A DNA stretch of 44,831 nucleotides. It comes from a virus. Numbering within the stretch: position 1 is the first letter of the stretch; each line of letters starts with the position of its first letter. Below are positions 14,737 through 22,175 of this stretch, piece after piece. The stretch lies in the IMG/VR virus record IMGVR_UViG_3300025101_000045, positions 1 through 44,831 of that record. The stretch is one strand, 5' to 3'. The notes beneath the pieces are model-generated. The model did no database searches and was not told where the DNA came from. It was given only the letters and a program-made list of their open reading frames with translations. The position numbers were made by a program, and so were the translations under genes.

Positions 14737-15660
14737 ATGTCTTTTGACCCCAAGCCCTCTCAAAAGATCGATAACAGAGATTGGACAACTCATACTTGGA
14801 ATAAAGGAGGAATCAGGGGTGATTATGGATCCTACAGAGACATGATTCAATCCGATATATTAGGAGGCTATGGCGACGATGATACTTTTGATAGAAGCGA
14901 ATTAAACAAAATCACTGGTCAATTATACGACATTAGAGGAGATGGTAGGGCTCCAAAACGTGGCAATTACTACGATGATGGAGCAGCTACTCAAGATGCA
15001 ATCGCTCGCTTGATCACCACAAAAGGTATTAAAACTAGTGATGACATTCTCAAACAATTTGGCTTAAGACAAGATCAAGCAACTGGAGATATTATTTCTA
15101 GTGCAGGTTCTGCTCATAGTGCCTTTGGCTCTGACCCAGCCTCTTTTGCAGGCTACGGTTCTAGGGCTGACTTCGAAGGTTCACACTACAGTTACGACGA
15201 TTTTGCTGAAGGAAAAGTACCTACATGGAGATACACTTATCAAGGAGATTGGACTCCCACTACAACAACACCTACTAAGCCAGCAATTCTATCTGATGTA
15301 CCAGAAGGAGACCCAACAGATACTCAGCAACATTCAGATAATCAAAAGGAATATCTCAAGTTCACTTATGGCGATGATGATACTTCTGTCAAGATCAAGA
15401 AAGGCTTTGATGATCCTGATATAAAAGCTGCATTGTTAGGCGAATTCATGAAGGCTGAGAATTTAAATGCAGATGGTTCTTATAAATATGTCAGACCTGG
15501 TCGTCGACTTGGAATCGACTTAACTTACCCAGAACAAAGAGGAGCAATACCTTATGTGAGTCATGCTCAATATATGAAAAATTTCATTAAAGCCCCACAA
15601 TTAGGCAGTGCTTCTAAATTGGCATCTGAACTGAAAACACTGGCTGACTTGAAAGCTTAA
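14737..15660 (+). CDS. Putative virion protein, 307 aa
   Basis: Gly/Asp/Tyr-rich, low-hydrophobicity protein (GGIRGDYGSYRDM, YGDDDTFDRSEL) with a Thr/Pro linker near residue 170 (TPTTTTPTKPA). Composition and the DUF4214 gene downstream suggest a structural or internal virion protein. No domain recognised. An AT-rich stretch (ATATATAAG at 14703-14711) precedes it. Confidence 0.6.
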   Translation: MSFDPKPSQKIDNRDWTTHTWNKGGIRGDYGSYRDMIQSDILGGYGDDDTFDRSELNKITGQLYDIRGDGRAPKRGNYYDDGAATQDAIARLITTKGIKTSDDILKQFGLRQDQATGDIISSAGSAHSAFGSDPASFAGYGSRADFEGSHYSYDDFAEGKVPTWRYTYQGDWTPTTTTPTKPAILSDVPEGDPTDTQQHSDNQKEYLKFTYGDDDTSVKIKKGFDDPDIKAALLGEFMKAENLNADGSYKYVRPGRRLGIDLTYPEQRGAIPYVSHAQYMKNFIKAPQLGSASKLASELKTLADLKA

Positions 15661-15701
15661 CAAATTGAATTAAACTAAAAGATATAGATATATAAGACAA
15701 C

Positions 15702-16463
15702 ATGTCTTCATCACTTGACGCATTAAAGAAAACACAATCTTGGACTAAAGACCCTGAATTTTCATCTTGGTTACAAGGTGTTTACAAGGAAGATCTTGGA
15801 CGAGACCTAGGAGCAGAAGGTTTAGAGTATTGGGGCGGAGATCGTCGTGGTGAAGACAGTTCTTACCACAAAGGGGCTGGTCTTACTACTGGTGGCAATG
15901 CTGCAACTTTACAATCTATTAGAGATAATATTCGTCGTTCTGATGAATACAAAACTTACCAAGCAGGTAAAGGAAGTGACGACGATGACGATGACGATAA
16001 TGGTGGCGGTGGCGGTGACGGTGGCGGAAATGGTGGCGGTGGCGACACCGGAGGAGGTAATGCTGACATTAATATAGGAGGATTCTCTAAAACTCTTCCT
16101 GAATATGAAATTAATAATAATATGGATGCTGCGACTTCCTACGGCAACAGACTGATAGACCACTACACCATGAGATTTCTTCCTGAATGGAAGAAGAGTA
16201 CTAATTTAGCTATAGATGAAGGAACTGCTGGCCTTGGCTTCCATGCCAACAGAGCATTTACTTTAGATGCAGATGGTACTCCTAAGGCGAGATTTGCTAT
16301 TCCAGAAGCGGAAGATCCTAAAGATATGTTTGATTATTACTACAACAAGCTTTACGGAGATAATAAATCCTCCAACTCAGGTGTTACTATTGATGATTTA
16401 AATAAAAAAATTGATAGTTTAACCAAACAATTAAACGATGCAAAATTACTGTCTAACGCATAA
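15702..16463 (+). CDS. DUF4214-type virion protein, 253 aa
   Basis: Residues 17-88 match the DUF4214 plan: WLQGVYKEDLGRDLGAEGLEYW ... IRDNIRRSDEYKTY. A low-complexity linker of Asp then Gly runs (about 90-118) is followed by a second domain and a C-terminal coiled coil (IDDLNKKIDSLTKQLND). DUF4214 repeats recur in phage and cyanobacterial surface proteins; two more genes here carry them (28507-29283, 38505-40355). Probably a tail or baseplate component. It is on the plus strand, away from the main late block. Confidence 0.75.
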   Translation: MSSSLDALKKTQSWTKDPEFSSWLQGVYKEDLGRDLGAEGLEYWGGDRRGEDSSYHKGAGLTTGGNAATLQSIRDNIRRSDEYKTYQAGKGSDDDDDDDNGGGGGDGGGNGGGGDTGGGNADINIGGFSKTLPEYEINNNMDAATSYGNRLIDHYTMRFLPEWKKSTNLAIDEGTAGLGFHANRAFTLDADGTPKARFAIPEAEDPKDMFDYYYNKLYGDNKSSNSGVTIDDLNKKIDSLTKQLNDAKLLSNA

Positions 16464-16540
16464 GTGATAAAACTTAACTGATCAGCACTTGTGTTTTAGT
16501 TGCTAGGTATTAATATCGACGCGAATGTACTTAATAACCT

Positions 16541-17299
16541 GTGTTCAAAGTTTGCACAATCGCGGCTACAGAAATGCCGCAGAAACTAGTTTGCAAAGCA
16601 TTACTGACCTCTAAAGGAGATCATGTAGACGGTCTTACTTCGCCCTTTGAATTTGCAGATCAACCATTTGAATATTGGAATGACACAGATTGCGGTCAAG
16701 CCGTTACACAATATTATTCCATTCTCGGTCAAAAAGACCCTAACTATGGCTTATATACTCCTTTTGAGCACCCTTCATTAACTCTTGACATAGAAGCAGA
16801 TCATTATTCTTTGTTTCAGTTGATTGTGAAATCATCCGACATCACATTCAACTTAGAACCATTGAAAAGCATTGCTAGTGATATGAAGGAAGAAATAGTT
16901 GATTTTCCTCATAGCGAAAATAAAATTGAAGATTGGTTTCACGTAAGGCAACCAGGGAATTATCCAGATTTTTATCACAATAGAAATCCATTCACTCCTG
17001 AACATAGAGAAGAACTATTAGCAGCGTGTTCTTCTGCTGTGCATGAATATTCCCACAGAAAAGACGCTCAAATAGATTGCGCTGAAAGACTTTTTCCTAT
17101 GAATATATTGCAGAAGACTACTGCTTCAGGTAGTCTGCGAACATGGCTACGTCTTTTAGACATTAATTCTAGGCCACACAACTCTTATGAGATGCAAGGT
17201 TTGATACAACTCATTGCTGACGAAGTATCTAAATGGACGCCACAAATATATAGTTGGTGGTCTAACAACTATCGTTCTCAGCAATTCATATCTTTCTAA
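16541..17299 (+). CDS. ThyX-like protein lacking the ThyX signature, 252 aa
   Basis: Homologous in outline to cyanobacterial flavin-dependent thymidylate synthase. The N-terminus FKVCTIAATEMPQ supports the GTG start; TPFEHPSLTL (about 72-81) matches the family LEHPQI; the C-terminus GSLRTWLRLLDINSR (about 198-212) and VSKWTPQIYSWW match the family ending. The diagnostic RHRxxSxNxxSxRY stretch, expected near 95-110, reads IVKSSDITFNLEPLKSI, so the FAD/dUMP-binding Arg-His-Arg set is absent. Either an inactive relative or an enzyme with changed chemistry. An independent ThyX may exist outside the window. Confidence 0.7.
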   Translation: MFKVCTIAATEMPQKLVCKALLTSKGDHVDGLTSPFEFADQPFEYWNDTDCGQAVTQYYSILGQKDPNYGLYTPFEHPSLTLDIEADHYSLFQLIVKSSDITFNLEPLKSIASDMKEEIVDFPHSENKIEDWFHVRQPGNYPDFYHNRNPFTPEHREELLAACSSAVHEYSHRKDAQIDCAERLFPMNILQKTTASGSLRTWLRLLDINSRPHNSYEMQGLIQLIADEVSKWTPQIYSWWSNNYRSQQFISF

Positions 17300-17301
17300 C
17301 T

Positions 17302-17514
17302 ATGAAAGTTTTAGTAACAGCAGCTCAAATCCATGAAGCTTCGAGCGATGTATTAGATGTATGTAATTGCACTGGTAAGATTTTGCCAGATTCTAAATAT
17401 GCACAGATTCTTCCCTTGGTAAAAGAGTTAGAAGAATCATGCGATCAATTACTTGTAGACCTTCAGTTAGATCTTTTCCATGGCACGACCAAAACCCATA
17501 GAGCTATTAGTTAA
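17302..17514 (+). CDS. Small protein with consensus clamp-binding QLDLF peptide, 70 aa
   Basis: Starts 2 bases after the ThyX-like gene. Residues 54-58 are QLDLF, the textbook bacterial beta-clamp-binding pentapeptide, placed in a C-terminal tail (LQLDLFHGTTKTHRAIS). The rest is a helical domain with a CNC pair. Inferred role: clamp binding, either recruiting or inhibiting a replication complex. Its last 35 bases overlap the next gene. Confidence 0.65.
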   Translation: MKVLVTAAQIHEASSDVLDVCNCTGKILPDSKYAQILPLVKELEESCDQLLVDLQLDLFHGTTKTHRAIS

Positions 17515-17935
17515 ATTCTTCCCAGAATTAACTGATAAAACATTAGCTTCTTCTAACAAGGAAGCATCCAAAGAATTAAACGTTCGCATCTGCGAGGCGA
17601 TTATTTCTGATCTAATAAATAAATATGACTCCTTGCACAGCTACATGGGTGACGGAGCATTAATAGTTAAACTAGCCTCGTTGCATGGAAAACCAACAGT
17701 TCAAACACAGAATTTTATTAACAAGTTTTCATTAGAACAAGACTTAGCAGAAGCTAAGAAAAATGGAGACTCTACTGTAGAAGAATTTTTAAAAGACATA
17801 CTTCAAAAAGTAAGCAAGATGAACCTCGCGGAAGAAATCTGTATTTTATTAATCGATAATTCTGGAGGCTCTGCTGCAATATTACCTCGAGAAAATCCTG
17901 CAAAAAGAATTCAAGCGATGATGAATGATTTATAA
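17480..17935 (+). CDS. Hypothetical protein, 151 aa
   Basis: Helical soluble protein starting MARPKPIELL, rich in Lys and Leu, ending KRIQAMMNDL. No recognised domain. It overlaps the QLDLF gene by 35 bases and is followed 5 bases later by the Dam-like gene. Confidence 0.65.
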   Translation: MARPKPIELLVKFFPELTDKTLASSNKEASKELNVRICEAIISDLINKYDSLHSYMGDGALIVKLASLHGKPTVQTQNFINKFSLEQDLAEAKKNGDSTVEEFLKDILQKVSKMNLAEEICILLIDNSGGSAAILPRENPAKRIQAMMNDL

Positions 17936-17940
17936 ATTTT

Positions 17941-18576
17941 ATGATTACAAGATTACCTGAGCGACCTAATAAATGTGATCTTGCACCGCCTAAAGATGTT
18001 GTGCTTGGAGCTAAATCAGTTCTAGGTGCTATTGATTTCGATCCTTATTCGACTAAGGATATTAATAGATTAGTTAACGCTGCTCGTTTTATAGATAGAG
18101 ATGAAGTTAGTTTAGAACAAATCATTTATCAAGATTGGGAATCTCCTGGAGACAAAAGAGTCTTTGTAGGAGCACCTACTGGAGCTGCTTTAACAAGACG
18201 TTTAATTAATAAAACACTAAAAGAATACAGAGCTGGTCGGATAGAACATGCTGTCCTTTGGCTAGCACATAACGAAGCAATTATCAGAGCCCCTTGGCTG
18301 TGGGACTTCCCTGTATGTATTCCTTTTACACGTTTAAGACCTACTTGGTGGGATGACGAGTTAGAAGTGTTTAGACCTGTTGCCCCTTCTGATTGGTCAG
18401 CAATTGTATACCTTCCTCCTCCACATCCAAGCAGTAGATTTCAAACAATGATTTCAAAATTTCATACTGCTTTTAGTCCTTTAGGACGCATTGTTTTTAA
18501 TGAATACAGCGGTGAAACAGACTGGGAAAATTCATATAAAAGTACGAAAAAACATGCATATAATTACAGGGAATAA
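17941..18576 (+). CDS. Dam-like phage adenine methyltransferase relative, catalytic motif altered, 211 aa
   Basis: Resembles phage N6-adenine methyltransferase (Dam) proteins: IDFDPYST near residue 32 in the place of the S-adenosylmethionine motif, DW then VFVGAPTG where the family has vfxNPPY, a helix (LINKTLKEYRAG), HAVLWLAH, FTRLRP, and a final VYLPPP strand. The NPPY tetrapeptide that flips and holds the adenine reads GAPTG, so activity is doubtful. The stop shares one base with the next start (TAATG). Confidence 0.5.
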   Translation: MITRLPERPNKCDLAPPKDVVLGAKSVLGAIDFDPYSTKDINRLVNAARFIDRDEVSLEQIIYQDWESPGDKRVFVGAPTGAALTRRLINKTLKEYRAGRIEHAVLWLAHNEAIIRAPWLWDFPVCIPFTRLRPTWWDDELEVFRPVAPSDWSAIVYLPPPHPSSRFQTMISKFHTAFSPLGRIVFNEYSGETDWENSYKSTKKHAYNYRE

Positions 18577-19010
18577 TGATAGAAGAAAGTTTATTTGATA
18601 AATTCCCTGATTCGTTTATTGCTCCTGATGGTAATAAATACTTGAGCATTCGTTCTATTGTTTATGATTCATGGATTACTTGGCAAGATGCCATACCTTT
18701 TTCTAAAGATCAGCATCAATCTTTGACTCCAGAAATTCATACAAACATTATTGAATTAGCAACAAAAATACATAAGTTACATCAATCTTTTCCTAACTAT
18801 AAAACGTTAACAGAACCTCCTTTTGAATTTGTTTTATGGTGGGATCCATTAGATAAAGACCCTGCATGGAACCAAGGTAAAACATGTCGATTTATGATTG
18901 ATGAATTTACTGCTGCAGATATTGAATACTACAATTCCAACAAGAAAAACAGCAGACTATCTGTTAAACCTTTGACAAGAAGATTAGTAGAAGTAACTCT
19001 AAGTACCTAA
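18576..19010 (+). CDS. Hypothetical protein, 144 aa
   Basis: Translationally coupled to the Dam-like gene. Contains FIAPDGNKYLSIRSI and a Trp-rich middle (FEFVLWWDPLDKDPAW). No family recognised. The last 12 bases overlap the convergent gene. Confidence 0.65.
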   Translation: MIEESLFDKFPDSFIAPDGNKYLSIRSIVYDSWITWQDAIPFSKDQHQSLTPEIHTNIIELATKIHKLHQSFPNYKTLTEPPFEFVLWWDPLDKDPAWNQGKTCRFMIDEFTAADIEYYNSNKKNSRLSVKPLTRRLVEVTLST

Positions 19011-19274
19011 ATCTCTACGAGCTTCCCATGAGGCAGCTCTTCCGCCATATTCACCGCTACCAAGCTTCTCAAATACTTTCTTCTTGTCTGCAGCTTCAGC
19101 AGATCTTCTATTAAGAACGCTTAAGCCTGAGCCTGTATCAATACTTTTTCTTCCTCCTGTACTTCCACCATAAGACTGAGCATTAGCATTAGCAGTTCTT
19201 GCTGCTGCTAAATATTTTCTGACCAAACCATCGGTCTTACGATTTCTATACGGAGCTCCTGAATTGCCTCTCAA
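18999..19274 (-). CDS. Basic Gly/Ser/Ala-rich protein, 91 aa
   Basis: Minus-strand frame with a TTG start and no clear Shine-Dalgarno site. The product is basic and low-complexity (ARTANANAQSYGGSTGGRKS), probably disordered, and could be a small virion or DNA-binding protein. Start uncertain. Confidence 0.5.
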   Translation of the reverse strand: MRGNSGAPYRNRKTDGLVRKYLAAARTANANAQSYGGSTGGRKSIDTGSGLSVLNRRSAEAADKKKVFEKLGSGEYGGRAASWEARRDLGT

Positions 19275-19313
19275 AACTTGTTATGACTTGATTCCTTTTC
19301 TATCCTAGGCAAA

Positions 19314-19646
19314 ATGGAATCATTAATGGAGAAGACACGTTTTGATCTCGTCCCTTGGCAAGCTGTTGGAGACATCGCTGACGTTCTCGGCTACGGCGCT
19401 CGAAAGTATAGCTCTAATAATTGGTGTAGGGGAACTGAGTGGGGGCGTTACTTTGCCGCACTATGTAGACACCTCTTTGCTTGGTGGAGAGGAGAGAACA
19501 ATGACCCCGAAACAGGATACTCTCACCTTGCCCACGCAGGCTGCTGCCTCCTCTTCCTTATGGAATACCAACGAAATGGATGGGGAACCGATGATCGATT
19601 CACAGGACCCGATTCAGAAACCTTTACAAAAGGAGACGGCAGATAA
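19314..19646 (+). CDS. dATP/dGTP diphosphohydrolase-like protein (DUF5664 type), 110 aa
   Basis: Matches the phage family of short all-alpha nucleotide pyrophosphatases: KTRFDLVPWQAVGDIADVLG, YGARKYSSNNWCRG, RHLFAWWRGENNDPETGYSHLAHAGCC. The conserved Glu/Asp and His residues are present. The expected reaction removes diphosphate from purine deoxynucleotides, shifting the nucleotide pool. The stop abuts the stop of the convergent gene. Confidence 0.75.
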   Translation: MESLMEKTRFDLVPWQAVGDIADVLGYGARKYSSNNWCRGTEWGRYFAALCRHLFAWWRGENNDPETGYSHLAHAGCCLLFLMEYQRNGWGTDDRFTGPDSETFTKGDGR

Positions 19647-19832
19647 TTAATCGTCAGAATCTAACGACTTCACTAAATCAGAAACATCAATCAATGCATC
19701 TATCCTTAAAGACATGTCGGCAATATGTTTAGCAACTATAGGCTCTTCAGTTCTCGCAGCAAAGGCCAAAGTCTCACGTAATCTAGCTTGAGCAGACCTC
19801 AGTCCTTCTTCTACTGTTTTAGTTAATTTCAT
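19647..19832 (-). CDS. Hypothetical helical protein, 61 aa
   Basis: Helical, charged small protein (MKLTKTVEEGLRSAQARLRE), probably paired with the membrane protein upstream: their reading frames overlap by 4 bases (ATGA). Family unknown. Confidence 0.55.
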   Translation of the reverse strand: MKLTKTVEEGLRSAQARLRETLAFAARTEEPIVAKHIADMSLRIDALIDVSDLVKSLDSDD

Positions 19833-20263
19833 TGTTTTTGTTGCAGTTGTTCAAAATTTTTGAGCATTGCATCTAACTCTTTCATTTTTTCTAAGTTAGC
19901 TTGTGCTGCTTTTAATGTAGACGTAGATGGAACCCTTGCTTGTTCTGGTTGTTTAGAGGGAACCGTAAAAGGGTTGACAGGATCTTTTTGGACAAAACTA
20001 CCAGCGACTTTTCCATTCATTTCACTTTGAACAGCTTGCATGACTAAAGGAGGAACCTGATTAATTGCAGACTGCACTTCATTACGAGAAATCAAAGTAG
20101 GTATTATTCGTTCGACAACATCAACTCTGCTTATCAGCTCGCTGTATTCGCTGTGCTCATGAAAATCAAGTCCTTCTTTTTTCCCCTTAAGTTTTGAAGT
20201 AATTGCACTACCAGAAAAAATCCCCACCAAAACTGCGGCTGCTCCTGCTATTAAAGCTTCCAT
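19829..20263 (-). CDS. Membrane-anchored coiled-coil protein, 144 aa
   Basis: N-terminal membrane helix (residues 2-22, EALIAGAAAVLVGIFSGSAI), basic patch KLKGKKEG, helical middle, Pro/Ser linker and C-terminal coiled coil (LEKMKELDAMLKNFEQLQQKQ). The layout resembles small virion or lysis accessory proteins; not recognised further. Overlaps the downstream gene by 4 bases. Confidence 0.65.
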   Translation of the reverse strand: MEALIAGAAAVLVGIFSGSAITSKLKGKKEGLDFHEHSEYSELISRVDVVERIIPTLISRNEVQSAINQVPPLVMQAVQSEMNGKVAGSFVQKDPVNPFTVPSKQPEQARVPSTSTLKAAQANLEKMKELDAMLKNFEQLQQKQ

Positions 20264-20298
20264 CTAATTAATACTCGTATCAGTAATAGTGTATCGAG

Positions 20299-20640
20299 TT
20301 ATTCTTCAGATTCAAGGACTATGGCATCCATGTCTAATTCCATGTTGGCTTCATCAAAAAGATTCTGCATGATTTCTTCCGCTTCTTCGACGGAAGGAGC
20401 ATAGCCATTTTCTGCTTCAAACTCGTCACAAGCAGTGTTGGAAATGATTGCTGTACCTTCGTTTAATTTGAAATTAAATCCAGCTTCTCTTGCACTATCC
20501 AGAAAAGCTGCCTTCTGCCTGAACCTCGCCTCCCAAGAGTCTAGTAATGCCACAATAAGCTCCTCCCTGCTGAAGTTCTGTATCTCTATTGAAATCTTGT
20601 TGAGGGTGAACTGTTGTTCGAGGCTCAAATCTATCGGCAT
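20299..20640 (-). CDS. nblA: NblA-like phycobilisome degradation adaptor with C-terminal extension, 113 aa
   Basis: NblA binds phycobiliproteins and delivers them to the Clp protease, dismantling the light-harvesting antenna. The first 50 residues match it well: PIDLSLEQQFTLNKISIEIQ (family: PIELSLEQQF...QVQN), then NFSREELIVALLDSWEARFRQKAAF. Known NblA proteins are about 50-70 aa; this one has about 55 extra acidic residues (ending LDMDAIVLESEE). A strong AGGAGG site precedes the ATG. The first 146 bases overlap, in another frame, the end of the HNH gene. The function is inferred from the N-terminal match. Confidence 0.78.
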   Translation of the reverse strand: MPIDLSLEQQFTLNKISIEIQNFSREELIVALLDSWEARFRQKAAFLDSAREAGFNFKLNEGTAIISNTACDEFEAENGYAPSVEEAEEIMQNLFDEANMELDMDAIVLESEE

Positions 20641-21007
20641 GTCTTCCTCCTTTTGCTATTAACCATAAGTCTAAATCCTCCGTAAGTCGTGGCTTGATCC
20701 ATGATTCGATTCGTGAGGCTCTTTGTACACAAAAGAAACTTTGACTTTTGTACCAAGACTGCCAATCACGATGAGAACCTTTGTTTGCATTGCATGTCCT
20801 GCAAGCGGGAACCAAGTTATTTCTCATACTATCGCCTCCGTGAACTCGAGGCTTAACATGGTCAATCGTTAGGTAAGCAGGCTTGTCACCACAGTAGGCG
20901 CAACATCCCCACTCATCTTTGATTGACTGGCGAAATCTTTTACGCGCTGCTTTCCTTGTCAGTTCGACAAGGCCAAACACGTAATTTCCCCAGTGCTCTG
21001 GTGTCAA
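20495..21007 (-). CDS. HNH endonuclease, 170 aa
   Basis: Classic HNH core: CCAYCGDKPAYLTIDHVKPRVHGG then NNLVPACRTCNANKGS (about 33-75), with zinc Cys pairs and the DH catalytic pair, followed by WQSWYKSQSFF and RASRIESWI as in cyanophage HNH proteins. Beyond about residue 103 the protein has an unusual tail (RFEPRTTVHPQQ...) that is antiparallel in no sense but read in a different frame of the nblA 5' end. Start TTG; homing role possible. Confidence 0.85.
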   Translation of the reverse strand: MTPEHWGNYVFGLVELTRKAARKRFRQSIKDEWGCCAYCGDKPAYLTIDHVKPRVHGGDSMRNNLVPACRTCNANKGSHRDWQSWYKSQSFFCVQRASRIESWIKPRLTEDLDLWLIAKGGRHADRFEPRTTVHPQQDFNRDTELQQGGAYCGITRLLGGEVQAEGSFSG

Positions 21008-21108
21008 TAGGAATATTCAGTTACATTTAGATTAAGAAAAATTCAAGTTGATTTTTTTGTATTCACTACTGAAAATCATCTAAGATTAGAAATGGCACCT
21101 ATTTTCCC

Positions 21109-21375
21109 ATGAAAAATCCTTTTCACATCCTTGGCGTATTAGGCTTTCTTATGTCAGGTGGCATGCTTCTTTCTGCTGGAATAGTCAGTTTCTATCTAAG
21201 CACTCCAAAAGGAAAAGAAGCAGCACAACAAAGATTAATTAAACAAGTTGGACCGATTATCCAATCTCAAATCAAGAATGCACTACCTGGTATCGGTGGT
21301 AGTCCTTCTAATGGCACTAGCAGTCTTTTATCTATTCCTAGTACCACTGGGCCAGTTATGCCAATTAGTAAGTAA
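21109..21375 (+). CDS. Membrane protein, 88 aa
   Basis: N-terminal hydrophobic helix (ILGVLGFLMSGGMLLSAGIVSFYL), then TPKGKEAAQQRLIKQVGPII and a Ser/Gly/Pro tail. It lies 5 bases before the next gene, as in cyanophage cassettes I recall. Function unknown; a secreted or membrane-linked virion component is possible. Confidence 0.6.
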   Translation: MKNPFHILGVLGFLMSGGMLLSAGIVSFYLSTPKGKEAAQQRLIKQVGPIIQSQIKNALPGIGGSPSNGTSSLLSIPSTTGPVMPISK

Positions 21376-21380
21376 GATCA

Positions 21381-22175
21381 GTGGGTTCGATCCCTCGGAT
21401 AGGAGTACGGGAGATATACGTCCCGCAAGTTCCGACGTGGGCGATTGATTTACCTTTAAGTATTCCTCAAGCCCCTCCTGTCACGCTACAGATAGGATTC
21501 CCAACCGTTGAGATGCCAGGTTGTGTGGAGGCGAGAGAGACGCAAGGTAATAATAAGCTCGCAGAAGAAGATCCACAAGGCAATCTAACGCTCTGTACTG
21601 GGCCAGGGATGCCCTATTTCAATCCACCTGAATTCGATCCTAGTAAAGAGCTAGTCGTTATTCCGATGGAGAATCAGGTCAATCTTGGGGCAGTAAGTGG
21701 AATAGGAAATAATTCTAAAACTAATGAACAATCTTCAGAGGGAACGCCTCAAGACACTAATATTCCTGGTCTTAACCTTGACGGTGTTTCACCTACTCTC
21801 CCTAATTTGCCATGTCCTAGACCAGGAAGTCCACCCCCCGGAGCTTATGGAAAATACGGCACGAAGCGAGTTACTGGATATGAAAAAACTTCTAATGGCG
21901 AATGTATCACGTTATATGAAGATATAGCTCTATTGAATGTAATCAATAACTACACTCCTCCTCCTGCAACTGTTTTAAATACTACTTCGATAGCTGTAGG
22001 CGCAACTCTAGGGGTGGCCCTAGTGGGCCAACCTCTTCAACAGTACTTAATGAAGGTTGTAAAGCCTCTGACGAAGAAAGTGACGAAGTTGATCCTGAAG
22101 AAGATTCTGAAGAAACCTGAGAAGATTCTGTCGGTTCGAGAGAGGATGCTTGATCAGAGGAAGAATCGAAAGTAA
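21381..22175 (+). CDS. Conserved cyanophage structural-type protein, 264 aa
   Basis: Contains IGVREIYVPQVP, PVTLQIGFPTVEMPGCVEARE and GPGMPYFNPPEFDP, a sequence pattern I recognise from T4-like marine cyanophages, then a Ser/Pro middle, a hydrophobic Ala/Gly segment near 205 and a Lys-rich C-terminus (VVKPLTKKVTKLILKKILKK). GTG start. Role unproven, likely virion or cell-surface. The last 194 bases are antisense to the end of the gene at 21982-22827. Confidence 0.7.
   Translation: MGSIPRIGVREIYVPQVPTWAIDLPLSIPQAPPVTLQIGFPTVEMPGCVEARETQGNNKLAEEDPQGNLTLCTGPGMPYFNPPEFDPSKELVVIPMENQVNLGAVSGIGNNSKTNEQSSEGTPQDTNIPGLNLDGVSPTLPNLPCPRPGSPPPGAYGKYGTKRVTGYEKTSNGECITLYEDIALLNVINNYTPPPATVLNTTSIAVGATLGVALVGQPLQQYLMKVVKPLTKKVTKLILKKILKKPEKILSVRERMLDQRKNRK

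Noticed and set aside
14703-15696. ATATATAAG upstream of two virion-type genes as a late promoter
   Set aside because: The distance to the start codons differs (26 and 6 bases), and similar AT-rich strings occur by chance in this genome.
21378-21400. GTGGGTTCGATCCC looks like a tRNA T-arm
   Set aside because: The stem does not close (CCTC rather than CCAC), no acceptor or anticodon arms flank it, and the bases are coding at the start of the 21381-22175 gene.
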